64,000 nt of DNA from Prostheceraeus crozeri (lineage: Eukaryota; Platyhelminthes; Polycladida; Euryleptidae), in assembly GCA_907163375.1 (NCBI GenBank), contig CAJQUW010014378.1, positions 217,766-281,765 of the forward strand, in the 5' to 3' direction. The notes below the pieces were generated by a model. It was not told where the DNA came from. It saw only the letters and a list, made by a program, of their open reading frames with translations, and did no database searches. A program made the position numbers and the translations under genes. Shown one piece after another: positions 24,425 to 33,337 of this stretch; within the stretch, counting starts at the first letter, position 1; each line of letters starts with the position of its first letter.

Positions 24425-26785
24425 ACAGAAAAGGAAATCTCCACTTCCAAAATATCATCACACTACATCACAAGTCATTTAGTGATTAATTGAAAGGATC
24501 CAGCGACATTTCATTTATCTGAGAAATGACTGTCGGTAAAGAAACTTTCAATGTGTTTATTACAGAAAGTGCCAGGTTCCTTAACCGATAGAAGAAGAAA
24601 TTATGCAATAATTAGAATTTCTATCTTTGATATTCTTATAACCAGTACACCGACCACTTTCAATTATGACTCTGTGAACCAATTTTTAATTCGTATTCCA
24701 GCATTGAAAAATTGGAAAATAGTTGTCAATGACTGCTACAAATAGACACAGTATATTCATCCATGGAATAGTAGGCTAATTCACATGAAACAATGCTGCC
24801 ATCTGACTTAAAATTCTCTTCATGAAAATCCTGCCATTTGCTGTCAACAACTTACACAGCCAACTTGGCAAATAGTTTGACTATGATACGATGTTTTAGA
24901 TCGAAGCAGATCTACGAACCATAGATTTTTCCATGTGCCATCATTGCACATAGGCAAGATATCAAACTTCCATTCTAGTGTACTATTATCTACTTCTGTT
25001 TAACATAGTTCAAACAACAATGAACATGATAGAAATTGACCTGAAGACATTCCATGTCAAAATTATGACTTTTGGCCTGGTACTTCTCACTTAATCAGAG
25101 AAAATATAGAAAATTTTGTTTTTTTATTAGCAACTGAAATTTGCGTCCCATTGGATATACATGTGTTTTTATTGATCCTATCTGACAAGAAGAGGAATTA
25201 GCTAGAACTCGCCAGACGTGCAGATTCCTAGTAGGCACAGAGTGTACATCATTCCCTGCAGAAACTCAATCTGGCTGCCGGAGTATGTCGTTTCAAGCGC
25301 TTTTAGAGAACTACAATGTATGTGGAACAAAGTTAGCAAGATACCTCGCTTCCAAGCAAGGACAGACAGTGTTGAAATTGAATGAATTTGAAGTTAGTGT
25401 AGGTAGAACTTCTGCAATCGCAGGTGTCAAGAATGGTTTTAGAAATATCAATGTCAATCTCCAGAAATGGCGTAGCTGCTTTTTGCCCTCTTACGTGAAT
25501 TCTGTAGTAGGATGCCGTGAGTGCATAATCTAGAATAATCTAGTCACCTTTAATTATGAGAAAAATATCGACAGACATTCAGGTTTGGAAAACTCCCTGC
25601 ACTCAGTAATTTGCATTCCAGTGGCCCCATAAAGAGGTTGTCCAATGTGGGGGCCAAGGGAACTTCATTGACAATTCATCAATCTGCTCATAAACAGATG
25701 CATTTTTTCGAAGCATTTTGTAAAATTATGGAAATCTATCAAAACAGCAAATGCCATCAGAACCAATATATTATTACAACACGAGTGATTATTTAAACAC
25801 AACTGTTTCACAGCAATAAAGGACGGGGTATTACACTATAGAATTCAGTCAAACTTCAATTCGGCAGACAGAGATATTCGAGCGTTTTGCGAGGTCCGGA
25901 GCATGCTGTTCTTCAAAAAAGCAACTGCCCTATTCATGTGCTCCATTTCAGGTAAGATTCTTTGGATTGTAAATTGTTTCGCATGTGGCCTTCCTATCTT
26001 TTGATTAAATACTGACTCCCAAACATTTTGCTCCGCGGACTTCTGTATGAATAGGATTTGCCTATTAGGTGAGAATAGTGTTCTCGGATCCCACAAGAAA
26101 TTCAAAAATTAAATGTGATATCTGGCCGTTCGTATCTATAAATATTCATGATCTGCAATTACATTAGATAAAATATAATCCCTCTGATTCATGATTGAAG
26201 TTACCCAAATTGCCATTTGTGTTACAATTTAATGACTTTTTCTTTCCGATGTCCTATCATTTGTAATTCTTTCTAAATGTATTGTACCACTTTATTTATT
26301 TCATCAATTTGTGTATTCATGACTGTCACAATACTCATTTACCATCATAGTGATCTCCGCTTGAGAAATAGGCGTTTTGAGGACTTCGTAAAGAAGCGGT
26401 CACTTATCATTTAAAAACGAAGTGACATAAAAAAACACGAAGTGACCTCTTGCGATAAATAATTGTGCATTCTTTAACAAATCATAACTCGAAGTTCTTG
26501 TCATACTTTGTATTCAAAGTCCATTTTATGGAAGCCTCATTTGATCTTTGAACCATAGAGTCTCGTTTTATTAAATGAAATGAAATCGAACTTCACGTCA
26601 ATGATCCAATATTCACAACATGCATTGCATTTGCATCAATGAACGCACGTTTTCCTGCTTTTAACTGTTGATGACGGAAACGTAGATTCAATGACTGAAG
26701 TGAACTTTGAGTTCTTCAGATAGTTTTGATCGACCTTCAAACCATTGGTTATGTAAGCTTTTTGAACATCAAGCGTGAGAGAGCT
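24425..26785. other. Gene-free spacer flanking Polinton 1
   Basis: No gene recognised. The 82-residue frame at 25285-25533 has no visible domain. A copy of the dispersed inverted-repeat family lies at 25012-25280. Confidence 0.5.
25012..25280 (-). repeat. Copy of the dispersed inverted-repeat family
   Basis: Reverse complement of much of 13490-13790: shared blocks include TTCTCACTTAATCA.AGAAA, ATACATGTGTTTTTATT and the GCCAGACGTGCAGATTCC region. Confidence 0.7.
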
Positions 26786-26791
26786 AGTTTC
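26786..26791. repeat. Left target-site duplication of Polinton 1
   Basis: AGTTTC immediately before the terminal AGTAATGG; the identical hexamer follows the right end at 46477-46482. Confidence 0.93.
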
Positions 26792-27041
26792 AGTAATGGG
26801 CAAAAGACCGTTCCAGGACACCATAAAATCAAAAAAATTAGTATCTTTAAAAACGACATAAATTTATGAATTTAGTCCCTTTTTCAGGTTTTTAAGACCT
26901 AAATTCATGAATTTAGTCCATTCAAAAAGTACCATTTTTGAAAAAATGGTACTTTTTTAAAAACGACATAAAGCTCCTCTGGCTTAAGCCGATTCATGAA
27001 TTTGAACCCTTTTTCAGGTTATGAAGACCTAAATTCATAAA

Positions 27042-27071
27042 TCGGCTAAAGCCAAAGGAGCTTCGCTCCGA
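27042..27071 (+). repeat. Double-hairpin element, type CGGCT/GGAGC
   Basis: CGGCTaaAGCC and GGAGCttcGCTCC hairpins in a 28-bp core, flanked by AT on both sides. Polinton 2 has the uninterrupted sequence ATAAATTTGGGCG at the matching place (about 51218), an empty site. The mirror copy in the right TIR is at 46215-46244. Confidence 0.85.
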
Positions 27072-27301
27072 TTTGGGCGTTTTTAAAAATACCCAATTTT
27101 CAAATTTTTCAAAATCTCAAATTTGTGATTATGACATTTTCCACCCTTAAAATCATGACCGTTCCAGGACACTAAAAATTATAAAAGTTGAGAATTTCAA
27201 AATTTGTGATTATGACATTTTTACTCCCGTCAAAATCATGACCGTTCTAGGACACCGAAAAAATCATAAAAGTTAAGAATCTCAAATTTGAGAAATACAA
27301 T

Positions 27302-27329
27302 CGGGCGAAGCCCTAGAACCTCTGGTTCG
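27302..27329 (-). repeat. Double-hairpin element (GAACC/GGGC type) in left TIR
   Basis: The 28-bp core reads CGGGCgaaGCCC, TA, GAACCtctGGTTCG and is flanked by AT on both sides. Polinton 2 near 51280 has the corresponding sequence without it. Confidence 0.88.
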
Positions 27330-27457
27330 ATTTTTCACCCTTAAAATCATGACCGTTCTAGGACACCGAAAAAAATCATAAAAGTTAAGAATCTCCAGAG
27401 TTATCCATCTTTCAGGTTTTCAAAATATATCATGTGACTAAAAATATTTCTTTAAAA

Positions 27458-27713
27458 ATGGATGAAACAAAAGTGGAAGGAACCGCAAGAATATATCCTT
27501 CATTATCATATGAAATGGATATTGCAAAACACAAAGATAGAGTACGTTATATGAAAGATAAAGAATCTCAATTATTACTTAGATTAGAACATTATAATAA
27601 ATTAAGAATGTGACACAAGCCGTTGGAGCATGTTTAACAATTTCTTTAGGCGCTCTCACCATTGTCATTTCATCTGGCGTTCTTACAATTCCAGTAGTTG
27701 CTACAGCTTTGTG
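27458..27713 (+). pseudogene. Truncated TIR copy of the Polinton membrane-protein gene
   Basis: The ATG at 27458 opens a 51-codon frame (ETKVEGTARIYPSLSYE..) ending in TGA at 27611-27613. It is the 5' part of the gene at 45853-45140. Relative to that gene it has lost the SSTLM segment and has a deletion and frame change after KLR; the next frame continues with NVTQ and GALTIVISSGVL, then similarity ends at the inner TIR edge. A remnant created because the TIR covers the start of that gene. Confidence 0.8.
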
Positions 27714-27868
27714 ATACAATTAGATTTTAGTTGTACGTTAGGGAAGTTGTTTTAATTCAAGCACGTCAGCACAATCACATGACGCCAAAGCATCTGGCAG
27801 CTGTTTTCAATTCTCTCTCTCTCCTGTCATTGTTCCGTGTGCGCTAGAAAGCAAAGTTCTCATTTGAA

Positions 27869-28567
27869 ATGTCTTCCGTCAGCAAACTAGAGAGAGAATT
27901 TTGTTGCTTCGTGGATCAAGTTGTGCCTCTTATTTCACCAGACCATATGGATTTCTTCAAAACGATAACAACAAATTTTATCAATGAATCACTAAGAAAA
28001 AAACAGAAGACGAGTGGAAACGAAGAAGATAAAAAGAGAGAAGTGTTTGAAATAATCCGAGATTCATTCAAGGATGTTGACAGCAGCAATTTACCTGTAA
28101 TTCTCGAGAAAAAGGATATTATAAGTACATCATCGTGCATATCTTCATTGAATAAACTCATTGGTTTTGAGAAAATTACACATCGGAATCTTCTACGCTG
28201 CTATGTTTTACAAGGAGAAGTGCTTCAGCGACTGAAGTTATTGTCTAATATGAATTATACAAAATTCGTGAAAGAGTTAAATGAGACCCACAAAATAAAG
28301 TTTTCACGTTCATATATAACATTATTAATCAAATTGTTCAAAATGTCAAGACATTATCCAAATTTAGCTAATTCCTCCTTATCGATTCATTTTGTGATGA
28401 AGCATTTTACATATCTGGAAGATTTCATTGATCATGAGAAAGAAGAAGAAAAGCGAAGATTAGCGGAATCCATATTTGATTCATCCAATGTGCAACAAAC
28501 TGAACAACAACCTACTGGTCTAACGCAGGAATTTGAAGACTTGGAAATGTTGGACTCTACTTCATAA
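27869..28567 (+). CDS. Polinton protein of unknown function (232 aa)
   Basis: First full gene inside the left TIR. The protein is largely alpha-helical and charged. Residues 30-60 are lysine-rich (LRKKQKTSGNEEDKKRE). The middle part has FSRSYITLLIKLFKMSRHYPNL, a segment reminiscent of helix-turn-helix-like regions in viral proteins, and the C-terminus is acidic and glutamine-rich. No catalytic motif is visible. It is the first of two plus-strand genes, with the protease 164 nt downstream. Its last codons and 3' flank are duplicated in tandem. I do not recognise the family with confidence; a DNA-binding or regulatory role is only a guess. Confidence 0.7.
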   Translation: MSSVSKLEREFCCFVDQVVPLISPDHMDFFKTITTNFINESLRKKQKTSGNEEDKKREVFEIIRDSFKDVDSSNLPVILEKKDIISTSSCISSLNKLIGFEKITHRNLLRCYVLQGEVLQRLKLLSNMNYTKFVKELNETHKIKFSRSYITLLIKLFKMSRHYPNLANSSLSIHFVMKHFTYLEDFIDHEKEEEKRRLAESIFDSSNVQQTEQQPTGLTQEFEDLEMLDSTS

Positions 28568-28775
28568 GTAACAAGTAGTAACATTTATTGCAATTTATTT
28601 GACTGAAGACTGAAAAGTGACAATGGACGTTGGCAATTTGGATTTCTGTTTTTCATATAAATGTTGGACTCTACTTCATAAGTAACAAGTAGTAACATTT
28701 ATTGCAATTTATTTGACTGAAGACTGAAAAATGACATTTTCAAATTGGATTTTTGTTTCATTTAAAATGACTGAC
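28546..28775 (+). repeat. 115-bp tandem duplication
   Basis: Positions 28546-28660 and 28661-28775 begin with the same ATGTTGGACTCTACTTCATA and stay nearly identical for about 100 nt. The unit covers the end of the 232-residue gene and its 3' flank, placing a second stop-codon context before the protease gene. Confidence 0.85.
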
Positions 28776-29192
28776 CTGATCGAGTTTTTTAAATTATATG
28801 GAACAGACACAACAACGAATTTCGACCTAAAGAAAATCGCACATCAATTGGGAATAAAGAATTTTTATGTCCTAATGAGAGACGAATTACAATTGATCAA
28901 AAATAAGCCAACTGTAAATTTCATAACGAATCTTCACACTTCAGACCAAAACGGCGTACATTGGTCAGCAGGTATCTTTAGTAAAAACGGAGATAATTAT
29001 TATTTTGACTCATACGGGCTTCCACCTACGAATGAAGTAAGAGCAATACTTGGCAATGGAATTTATAATACATTTCAAATTCAAAAACCGGGAACAACTT
29101 ATTGTGGACAATTATGTTTATACGTTTTGTACAAATTACAAAAAGGAGTACCATTTCTAGATATTATGTTAGAATTGAACAATGATAATTAA
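28731..29192 (+). CDS. Adenain/Ulp1-like cysteine protease (capsid maturation)
   Basis: Polintons encode an adenovirus-type protease thought to process virion proteins. The triad is visible: His77 in GVHWSAG, Asp93 in YYFDSYG, and Cys129 in YCGQLCLYVLY, in the right order and spacing. The likely true start is Met13 (at 28767), since the first 12 residues are encoded by the tandem-duplicated flank; from there the protein is 141 residues, slightly shorter than adenain. It lies on the plus strand and its stop overlaps the end of the convergent integrase gene by 4 nt. Confidence 0.88.
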   Translation: MTFSNWIFVSFKMTDLIEFFKLYGTDTTTNFDLKKIAHQLGIKNFYVLMRDELQLIKNKPTVNFITNLHTSDQNGVHWSAGIFSKNGDNYYFDSYGLPPTNEVRAILGNGIYNTFQIQKPGTTYCGQLCLYVLYKLQKGVPFLDIMLELNNDN

Positions 29193-30553
29193 AGCTCGGT
29201 TTTCTGTAATTCGTTTTCATAGAATCTACCTTTGATATCCTCATTATCTAAATCTATAATTTCATAAGTAAACGGATAAGTTTGATTTATTTTAGAAACT
29301 TCAAATATCTCTTTAGTCCAATAGCCTACGAAGCCCTTTTCAAATTTGTTCTTATATTTAAATATTCGCACTCTATCTCCAATCTTGAATTTCGGCTTAC
29401 GTTTCTGCAAATTCGGATTACTCTCATTCAAATTATTATTCTCGAATATTTTCTTTCGTATTAAATCAGGGTCGTCAGAAGCATTCTTTGGGGTTTCTTC
29501 AATACCTGAATGAACTTTATTATTGTACTCTTCTACAACTCCTGGTAATATCCTCAACCATTTCTGATTTCCTTGCTGAGTAAACTTTTTGAAAATTTTA
29601 TTTTTTAACGTCCGATTGAATCTTTCTATCACTACAGCTTTTCCTGCGTTTTCAGTTGAATAAACAGTTTCAAATAGTGGCTGAACGTTTCGGTTATAAA
29701 ATTCCGATCCTTTATCAACAAACAATTTTTTTGGCTTTCTATTACTTTCTTTAAAGATTTCTTCAAACGCATATTTAACTGATAGACCACTTTTATTTTT
29801 TAAAGGCTTTACCCAAGCATATCGTGTATATAAATCTATAACGGTCAATGCGTATTTATAATCCCTTTCATTCGGCATATGAATAAGATCAGCACTCCAA
29901 ATATCATCTTTATTAAATACTTTTACTTTTAATAAATATTTAGGCTTTCTATATTCTTTATGAATTTCAGACGCATAGCGTCCTAGGTCATTCGACATTG
30001 CAGACGCGTAGGTTCGAGCGTTGCTCTCAGACAGCTTTGCTGTTGTTTCATTTAAACCCTGGCCGAATAATATTTTAGCTTGTAAAGCTTTCTTAACAAA
30101 CATTCTTTCAATTTTTTCTCTAAATGTAGGATTTTGAATACTATCTAATTCTTGTATCATCTTCTTATCAGCTGCATGTCGAGAACTTAGATCATGATTT
30201 CGATAAGCTAAATCATGCCTGTAAGCGGCGGCATCTACTCTATTTATTGGTTCTTCACCTGGTTTCGGATTATTATTCTCATCTAGTCTTATATCTAATC
30301 GAGTTCCTGGACCAGTATATGAATGACCAGGAAGATGTTTCTCTTTCGAATATTTACTCCAAATAAATCCAGGAAAGTTTTCTAATGTTTTTTGTATATC
30401 ACCACCGAAGTGGTGTGGAACTTTGTTCTTGTCACCTCCAATATGCTGACAGTTTGAGTTTTTATTTTTGTTTAATAGATAATTTAATAAATCTAAATTA
30501 GCAATTTTTAATTTAATTAAATTTTCTGAATTTGTGGAATTTGCGGTATCCAT
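29189..30553 (-). CDS. Phospholipase A2-like domain fused to retroviral-type integrase (454 aa)
   Basis: Residues 70-125 match the parvovirus VP1-type phospholipase A2: calcium loop YTGPGT, then the catalytic HDLAY (His113-Asp114). Such domains breach endosomal membranes during virus entry. Residues about 197-320 are an rve integrase core: WSADL (Asp222), FVDKGSEF (Asp280), VIERFNRT (Glu310), followed by a C-terminal SH3/chromo-like segment (KIGDRVRIFKY). Polinton integrases normally stand alone. Two oddities: no clear N-terminal HHCC zinc finger precedes the core, and the second Asp to Glu distance is 29 residues between, not the usual about 35. The fusion could be a genuine two-domain protein or the scar of a deletion that joined a capsid-entry gene to the integrase. 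Confidence 0.85.
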   Translation of the reverse strand: MDTANSTNSENLIKLKIANLDLLNYLLNKNKNSNCQHIGGDKNKVPHHFGGDIQKTLENFPGFIWSKYSKEKHLPGHSYTGPGTRLDIRLDENNNPKPGEEPINRVDAAAYRHDLAYRNHDLSSRHAADKKMIQELDSIQNPTFREKIERMFVKKALQAKILFGQGLNETTAKLSESNARTYASAMSNDLGRYASEIHKEYRKPKYLLKVKVFNKDDIWSADLIHMPNERDYKYALTVIDLYTRYAWVKPLKNKSGLSVKYAFEEIFKESNRKPKKLFVDKGSEFYNRNVQPLFETVYSTENAGKAVVIERFNRTLKNKIFKKFTQQGNQKWLRILPGVVEEYNNKVHSGIEETPKNASDDPDLIRKKIFENNNLNESNPNLQKRKPKFKIGDRVRIFKYKNKFEKGFVGYWTKEIFEVSKINQTYPFTYEIIDLDNEDIKGRFYENELQKTEL

Positions 30554-30586
30554 TTTAAAAGATAAAAATAAAAGTTTTACCGAAAA

Positions 30587-30613
30587 GAACCAAAGGTTCT
30601 GAGGTTATTACCT
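30587..30613 (+). repeat. Double-hairpin element, type GAACC/AGGTTA, supplying a stop codon
   Basis: GAACCaaaGGTTC followed by AGGTTATTACCT. The stop codon of the minus-strand gene ending at 30608 lies inside it (TAATAA on the minus strand). Confidence 0.75.
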
Positions 30614-31093
30614 TATCATACTAGGACTTAGATATATTCCAGAACCATCCTTAGTTTCTTTAATTTCAATTAAATCATCAACATTGTGGAGAATATTTTT
30701 AAGAACTCGTTTTCCTTCATCAACTAAATTTAATTTACTAATAAAATTATCTACTACTCCTTCTCCCCTAGCAACTTTCTCTAACTCTCTATTATGTCGT
30801 TTTTGTTCTTCTAATGCTGCCTTCTCTGATTTATTTTTATTTACTGCTTGAACAATACCAGCTGTCCCACCTGCAACACTTCCTGCAGCTGCTATGCCAC
30901 CTATTATTAGTGGAATTAATGGGAGAATCCCGCCATTCTTTTCTTCTTGTAATTGAATATTCTCTATCATTGGTTTACTTATGTAATACTTTTTTTTGTT
31001 TATCGTAATAGTTTTAGGGGTATTTTTGTCAACAATATTACGTAATTTTAATTCAACAGTTTTATTATTAATATTACTTTTCGCTTGCGACAT
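30608..31093 (-). CDS. Polinton membrane-active virion protein (161 aa)
   Basis: The protein has a basic N-terminus, a hydrophobic glycine/alanine-rich stretch (GILPLIPLIIGGIAAAGSVAGG, about residues 55-77), then a charged helical part (AVNKNKSEKAALEEQKRHN) and ends with SGIYLSPSMIR. This layout recurs in Polinton genes next to the capsid genes and recalls adenovirus minor virion proteins that act on membranes. It sits between the integrase fusion and the major capsid gene on the same strand. The stop codon comes from a double-hairpin element. Function is inferred from layout and position only. Confidence 0.7.
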   Translation of the reverse strand: MSQAKSNINNKTVELKLRNIVDKNTPKTITINKKKYYISKPMIENIQLQEEKNGGILPLIPLIIGGIAAAGSVAGGTAGIVQAVNKNKSEKAALEEQKRHNRELEKVARGEGVVDNFISKLNLVDEGKRVLKNILHNVDDLIEIKETKDGSGIYLSPSMIR

Positions 31094-31246
31094 TTTTAAT
31101 AAAAAAATTTTAAGTTATCAAAAATTTAAAATCTATTCTAGTTATGAAAAAATTTCAAGTTACTAAAAAATTTTAAGTTACCAAAAATTTTAAGTTACAT
31201 AAAAAAATAATTAATTAATCGACGAAGTCTTGGGCTTTAGCCGAAC

Positions 31247-31274
31247 GGACCAAAGGTCCTCAGGTTACTAACCT
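31247..31274 (+). repeat. Double-hairpin element, type GGACC/AGGTTA, supplying the capsid stop codon
   Basis: GGACCaaaGGTCC followed by AGGTTACTAACCT. The TAG that ends the major capsid gene (31268-31270) lies within the second hairpin and is followed by TAA in frame. Confidence 0.78.
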
Positions 31275-32602
31275 ATCCTAACCATCTTTCCATTAAGAAT
31301 TTCAATAGAATATTTTGCATCTTCTAGCAATAAACCATAAGCCATCAATGAAGTTGTGGAATCTTTCTTTTCAATATTAATTGTTACATCACAACCATTT
31401 TTAATAATATCTTCAGATTGTGCACTTAAATCGAAACAGAAAATTGGATATAAATGTCTCCAATCTCCAGGAGTTAATTGTGGTTCAACTCCAAATTCTA
31501 TACAAAGATTTCTATAAGAATCATATCCTTCCATAAATTGATTATTGGTATCATCGAATCTTAGTGGATCAATTGGATATCGGGTTTGATTTAATGAAAC
31601 TTGTAAACTTCGAATTGTATTAATATGGAAGAGATTATTGTTCTTATCAAAACTTGGAGAATTATTTCTTTGAAATGTTAGTAATAAATATCTTGGAGTA
31701 TTCGCAGTTCTAGTAAAATGCCAGTTAAATCTTTGTTCGGAAAAAGTTACTGAACTAGCAGTACGCTTTAGAAAATTTACTGGAATTGGTTTGTTAGTAT
31801 TTAATCTTTTTGCAATAGCTGTTTCAATCTCTAAACTAGGAGTAATATGCTTAATCCACCATTCAAGTCTATCAATTTTTAAATATGCTTTTTTTCCAGT
31901 CTTGCCAAAAAAGATTAATTCATTATTTGCTGTACGATGAATTATTAATTTAAATTTTAATTGATATGATATTTTATCATAATCTAAATAACCGAATAAT
32001 GGAGACAATGACCAATTTACTGTCTGTTTACTTTTTTTGTTAAATTCACGTCTTTCTTTATATGCTTCATTATTTGTTTTATTTAAATGTTTTGCAATAT
32101 TTTCTACATCTTTCGCAATTCCTGCGGCATCTGTTCCAGCGTGAGTTAAATCATCAATAATTATACCATCATTAGTATCAGGAAACCAACCTTCGATTTC
32201 ATGCTTTTTATTATTTTCACCAATTGTTATAAATCTAAGCATTGTATCAATTATACCTGGGGAATCACTTATTGTTTCTATATTTTGAGTTGCAACATCT
32301 AAACGCATTTGTGTAAATAAACTTGGGAAAAAATTATTCTCTAGTGTAATATTATCGGTATCTGGTAATGGTGTTGTAAAATTAGCATCACTATATAAAG
32401 AATATTCACAGTGTAAAAATGAATCAGGTAAATATAAATAACTCTGTTGATTATCAACTTCAAAGATTAAATCTCCTCCAGTGTTTACTCTACTGGAAGA
32501 TCCGGGATTCATAGCAATTCTTATATAGTCATTCTTTTTTTGATTGTAACTGGTGAACGGGGGATCATCTAATCTAAATTTATTTTCGATAAGCGAAGAC
32601 AT
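31268..32602 (-). CDS. Major capsid protein, double jelly-roll (444 aa)
   Basis: The protein forms the hexon-like capsomers predicted for Polinton virions. Evidence is length, position in the minus-strand morphogenesis block, and family-typical stretches, especially TRYPIDPLRFDD..FMEGYDSYRNLC and DWRHLYPIFCFDLSAQSE near the C-terminus, where Polinton capsids share a YPI(F)xFDxSxQSE signature. It is intact, unlike many genes of Polinton 2. The corresponding gene of Polinton 2 would lie outside the window. The C-terminus (MVRIG) is defined by a stop within a double-hairpin insertion, so the ancestral end may have been different. Confidence 0.85.
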   Translation of the reverse strand: MSSLIENKFRLDDPPFTSYNQKKNDYIRIAMNPGSSSRVNTGGDLIFEVDNQQSYLYLPDSFLHCEYSLYSDANFTTPLPDTDNITLENNFFPSLFTQMRLDVATQNIETISDSPGIIDTMLRFITIGENNKKHEIEGWFPDTNDGIIIDDLTHAGTDAAGIAKDVENIAKHLNKTNNEAYKERREFNKKSKQTVNWSLSPLFGYLDYDKISYQLKFKLIIHRTANNELIFFGKTGKKAYLKIDRLEWWIKHITPSLEIETAIAKRLNTNKPIPVNFLKRTASSVTFSEQRFNWHFTRTANTPRYLLLTFQRNNSPSFDKNNNLFHINTIRSLQVSLNQTRYPIDPLRFDDTNNQFMEGYDSYRNLCIEFGVEPQLTPGDWRHLYPIFCFDLSAQSEDIIKNGCDVTINIEKKDSTTSLMAYGLLLEDAKYSIEILNGKMVRIG

Positions 32603-32718
32603 TTTTATAAGAAATAATTTGACTTTTTGTTTTTCTCACAGATAGAAAAAAATTTTTATTAAATATAATTTTAAAATTTTACTAAAAAAATTACTAAAAA
32701 ATTTACTAAAATATAATT

Positions 32719-33228
32719 TTAGAATTTTGCTAGACCAGCTCCGCTACAGCTTTGCTGGTTAGACCGAAGGTTGCTGCTCACGCCATTACCTCTTATTTCT
32801 TCAATTGTTTTTTCATTATGTTTACTATCAGACGGAGCTCCGCTCCTCAAGGTTTCCCCAACAGCTATGTTAGCAATTTTGTTTTTTGTTTCATCTGAAA
32901 GTTTTTTTAATTTTTTTAGTTCTTCAGAATCATTCTTGAGTTTACGAATAGCTTCTAGTTGTTTTAATTCGTTTTGTGATTTAACAGCATTTGATATTGC
33001 ACTAGCTGTACTACCTATAGCAGCTGCTCCTTTTGCAGCAGATGTAATCAAATCTTTATTATTTTTAATTAAGTTAACGATACTACCAATACCAGAAAAG
33101 ATTCCATCCCCTTCTTTTTGAACGGTTTCTCTATTATCATAATGGTAAACCGGATTCATACGTGGTTCATGAGCAATTTTTTGATTTGAAGCAAATTGTT
33201 TAAGATTGTGTTTATAAATTATAGGCAT
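32719..33228 (-). CDS. Polinton minor virion protein, pVI-like layout (169 aa)
   Basis: Short basic N-terminus, then GDGIFSGIGSIVNLIKNN and an alanine/glycine-rich amphipathic stretch (AAKGAAAIGSTASAIS), followed by a charged coiled coil (residues about 85-120). The layout resembles adenovirus pVI/pX-type membrane-lytic or core proteins. A close copy starts at 63576 in Polinton 2 on the opposite strand. The C-terminal 25 residues (QQSCSGAGLAKF) are encoded by GC-rich palindromic DNA (hairpin ACCAGC..GCTGGT at 32734-32759), absent from the Polinton 2 copy, so the end appears to have been rewritten by an insertion. Confidence 0.7.
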   Translation of the reverse strand: MPIIYKHNLKQFASNQKIAHEPRMNPVYHYDNRETVQKEGDGIFSGIGSIVNLIKNNKDLITSAAKGAAAIGSTASAISNAVKSQNELKQLEAIRKLKNDSEELKKLKKLSDETKNKIANIAVGETLRSGAPSDSKHNEKTIEEIRGNGVSSNLRSNQQSCSGAGLAKF

Positions 33229-33268
33229 TTTTTAGTAATAAATTTGACTTTTGGGAAAAATATAAATA

Positions 33269-33323
33269 CGGGCGAAGCGCGAAGCCCTGGAAGACATCTC
33301 CGTTGACCCATGAACCGATGTCC
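33269..33323 (-). repeat. Long double-hairpin variant 5' of the pVI-like gene
   Basis: Contains GGGCgaaGCGCgaaGCCC and GACATCtccgttgaccc..GATGTC. Nearly the same unit, inverted, is inserted in the polymerase gene at 41905-41953, and a relative is at 45878-45920. Confidence 0.8.
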
Positions 33324-33337
33324 ATTATAAAAAATGT

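Larger units (their letters stand above)
26803..27370 (+). promoter_or_regulatory. Subterminal iterons GACCGTTC(C/T)AGGACACC
   Basis: The 17-mer occurs near 26803, 27163, 27237 and 27345 in this repeat, each followed by an A-rich run and (except the first) preceded by ATGATTTT-like sequence. Equivalent copies lie near 46005, 46120 and 46448, and at 51007, 51303 and 51381 in Polinton 2. Spaced subterminal copies suggest binding sites for integrase or a replication protein; this is inference. Confidence 0.6.
26792..27713 (+). repeat. Left terminal inverted repeat of Polinton 1
   Basis: About 920 nt matching the reverse complement of 45516-46476. It carries several copies of the motif GACCGTTC(C/T)AGGACACC, palindromes of the AAATTCATGAATTT type, and the 5' part of a membrane-protein gene. 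Matching stops abruptly after GCTACAGCTTT. Confidence 0.9.

Noticed and set aside
25285..25533. 82-residue plus-strand frame as a gene
   Set aside because: Begins at the edge of a dispersed repeat and shows no recognisable motif.
29189..30553. Integrase fusion as a gypsy-type pol gene
   Set aside because: No reverse transcriptase or protease nearby, and it lies within a bounded Polinton with capsid and pPolB genes.
32771..33121. 116-residue plus-strand frame with signal-like start
   Set aside because: Shadow of the pVI-like gene on the minus strand; its hydrophobicity reflects the charged coiled coil read backwards.
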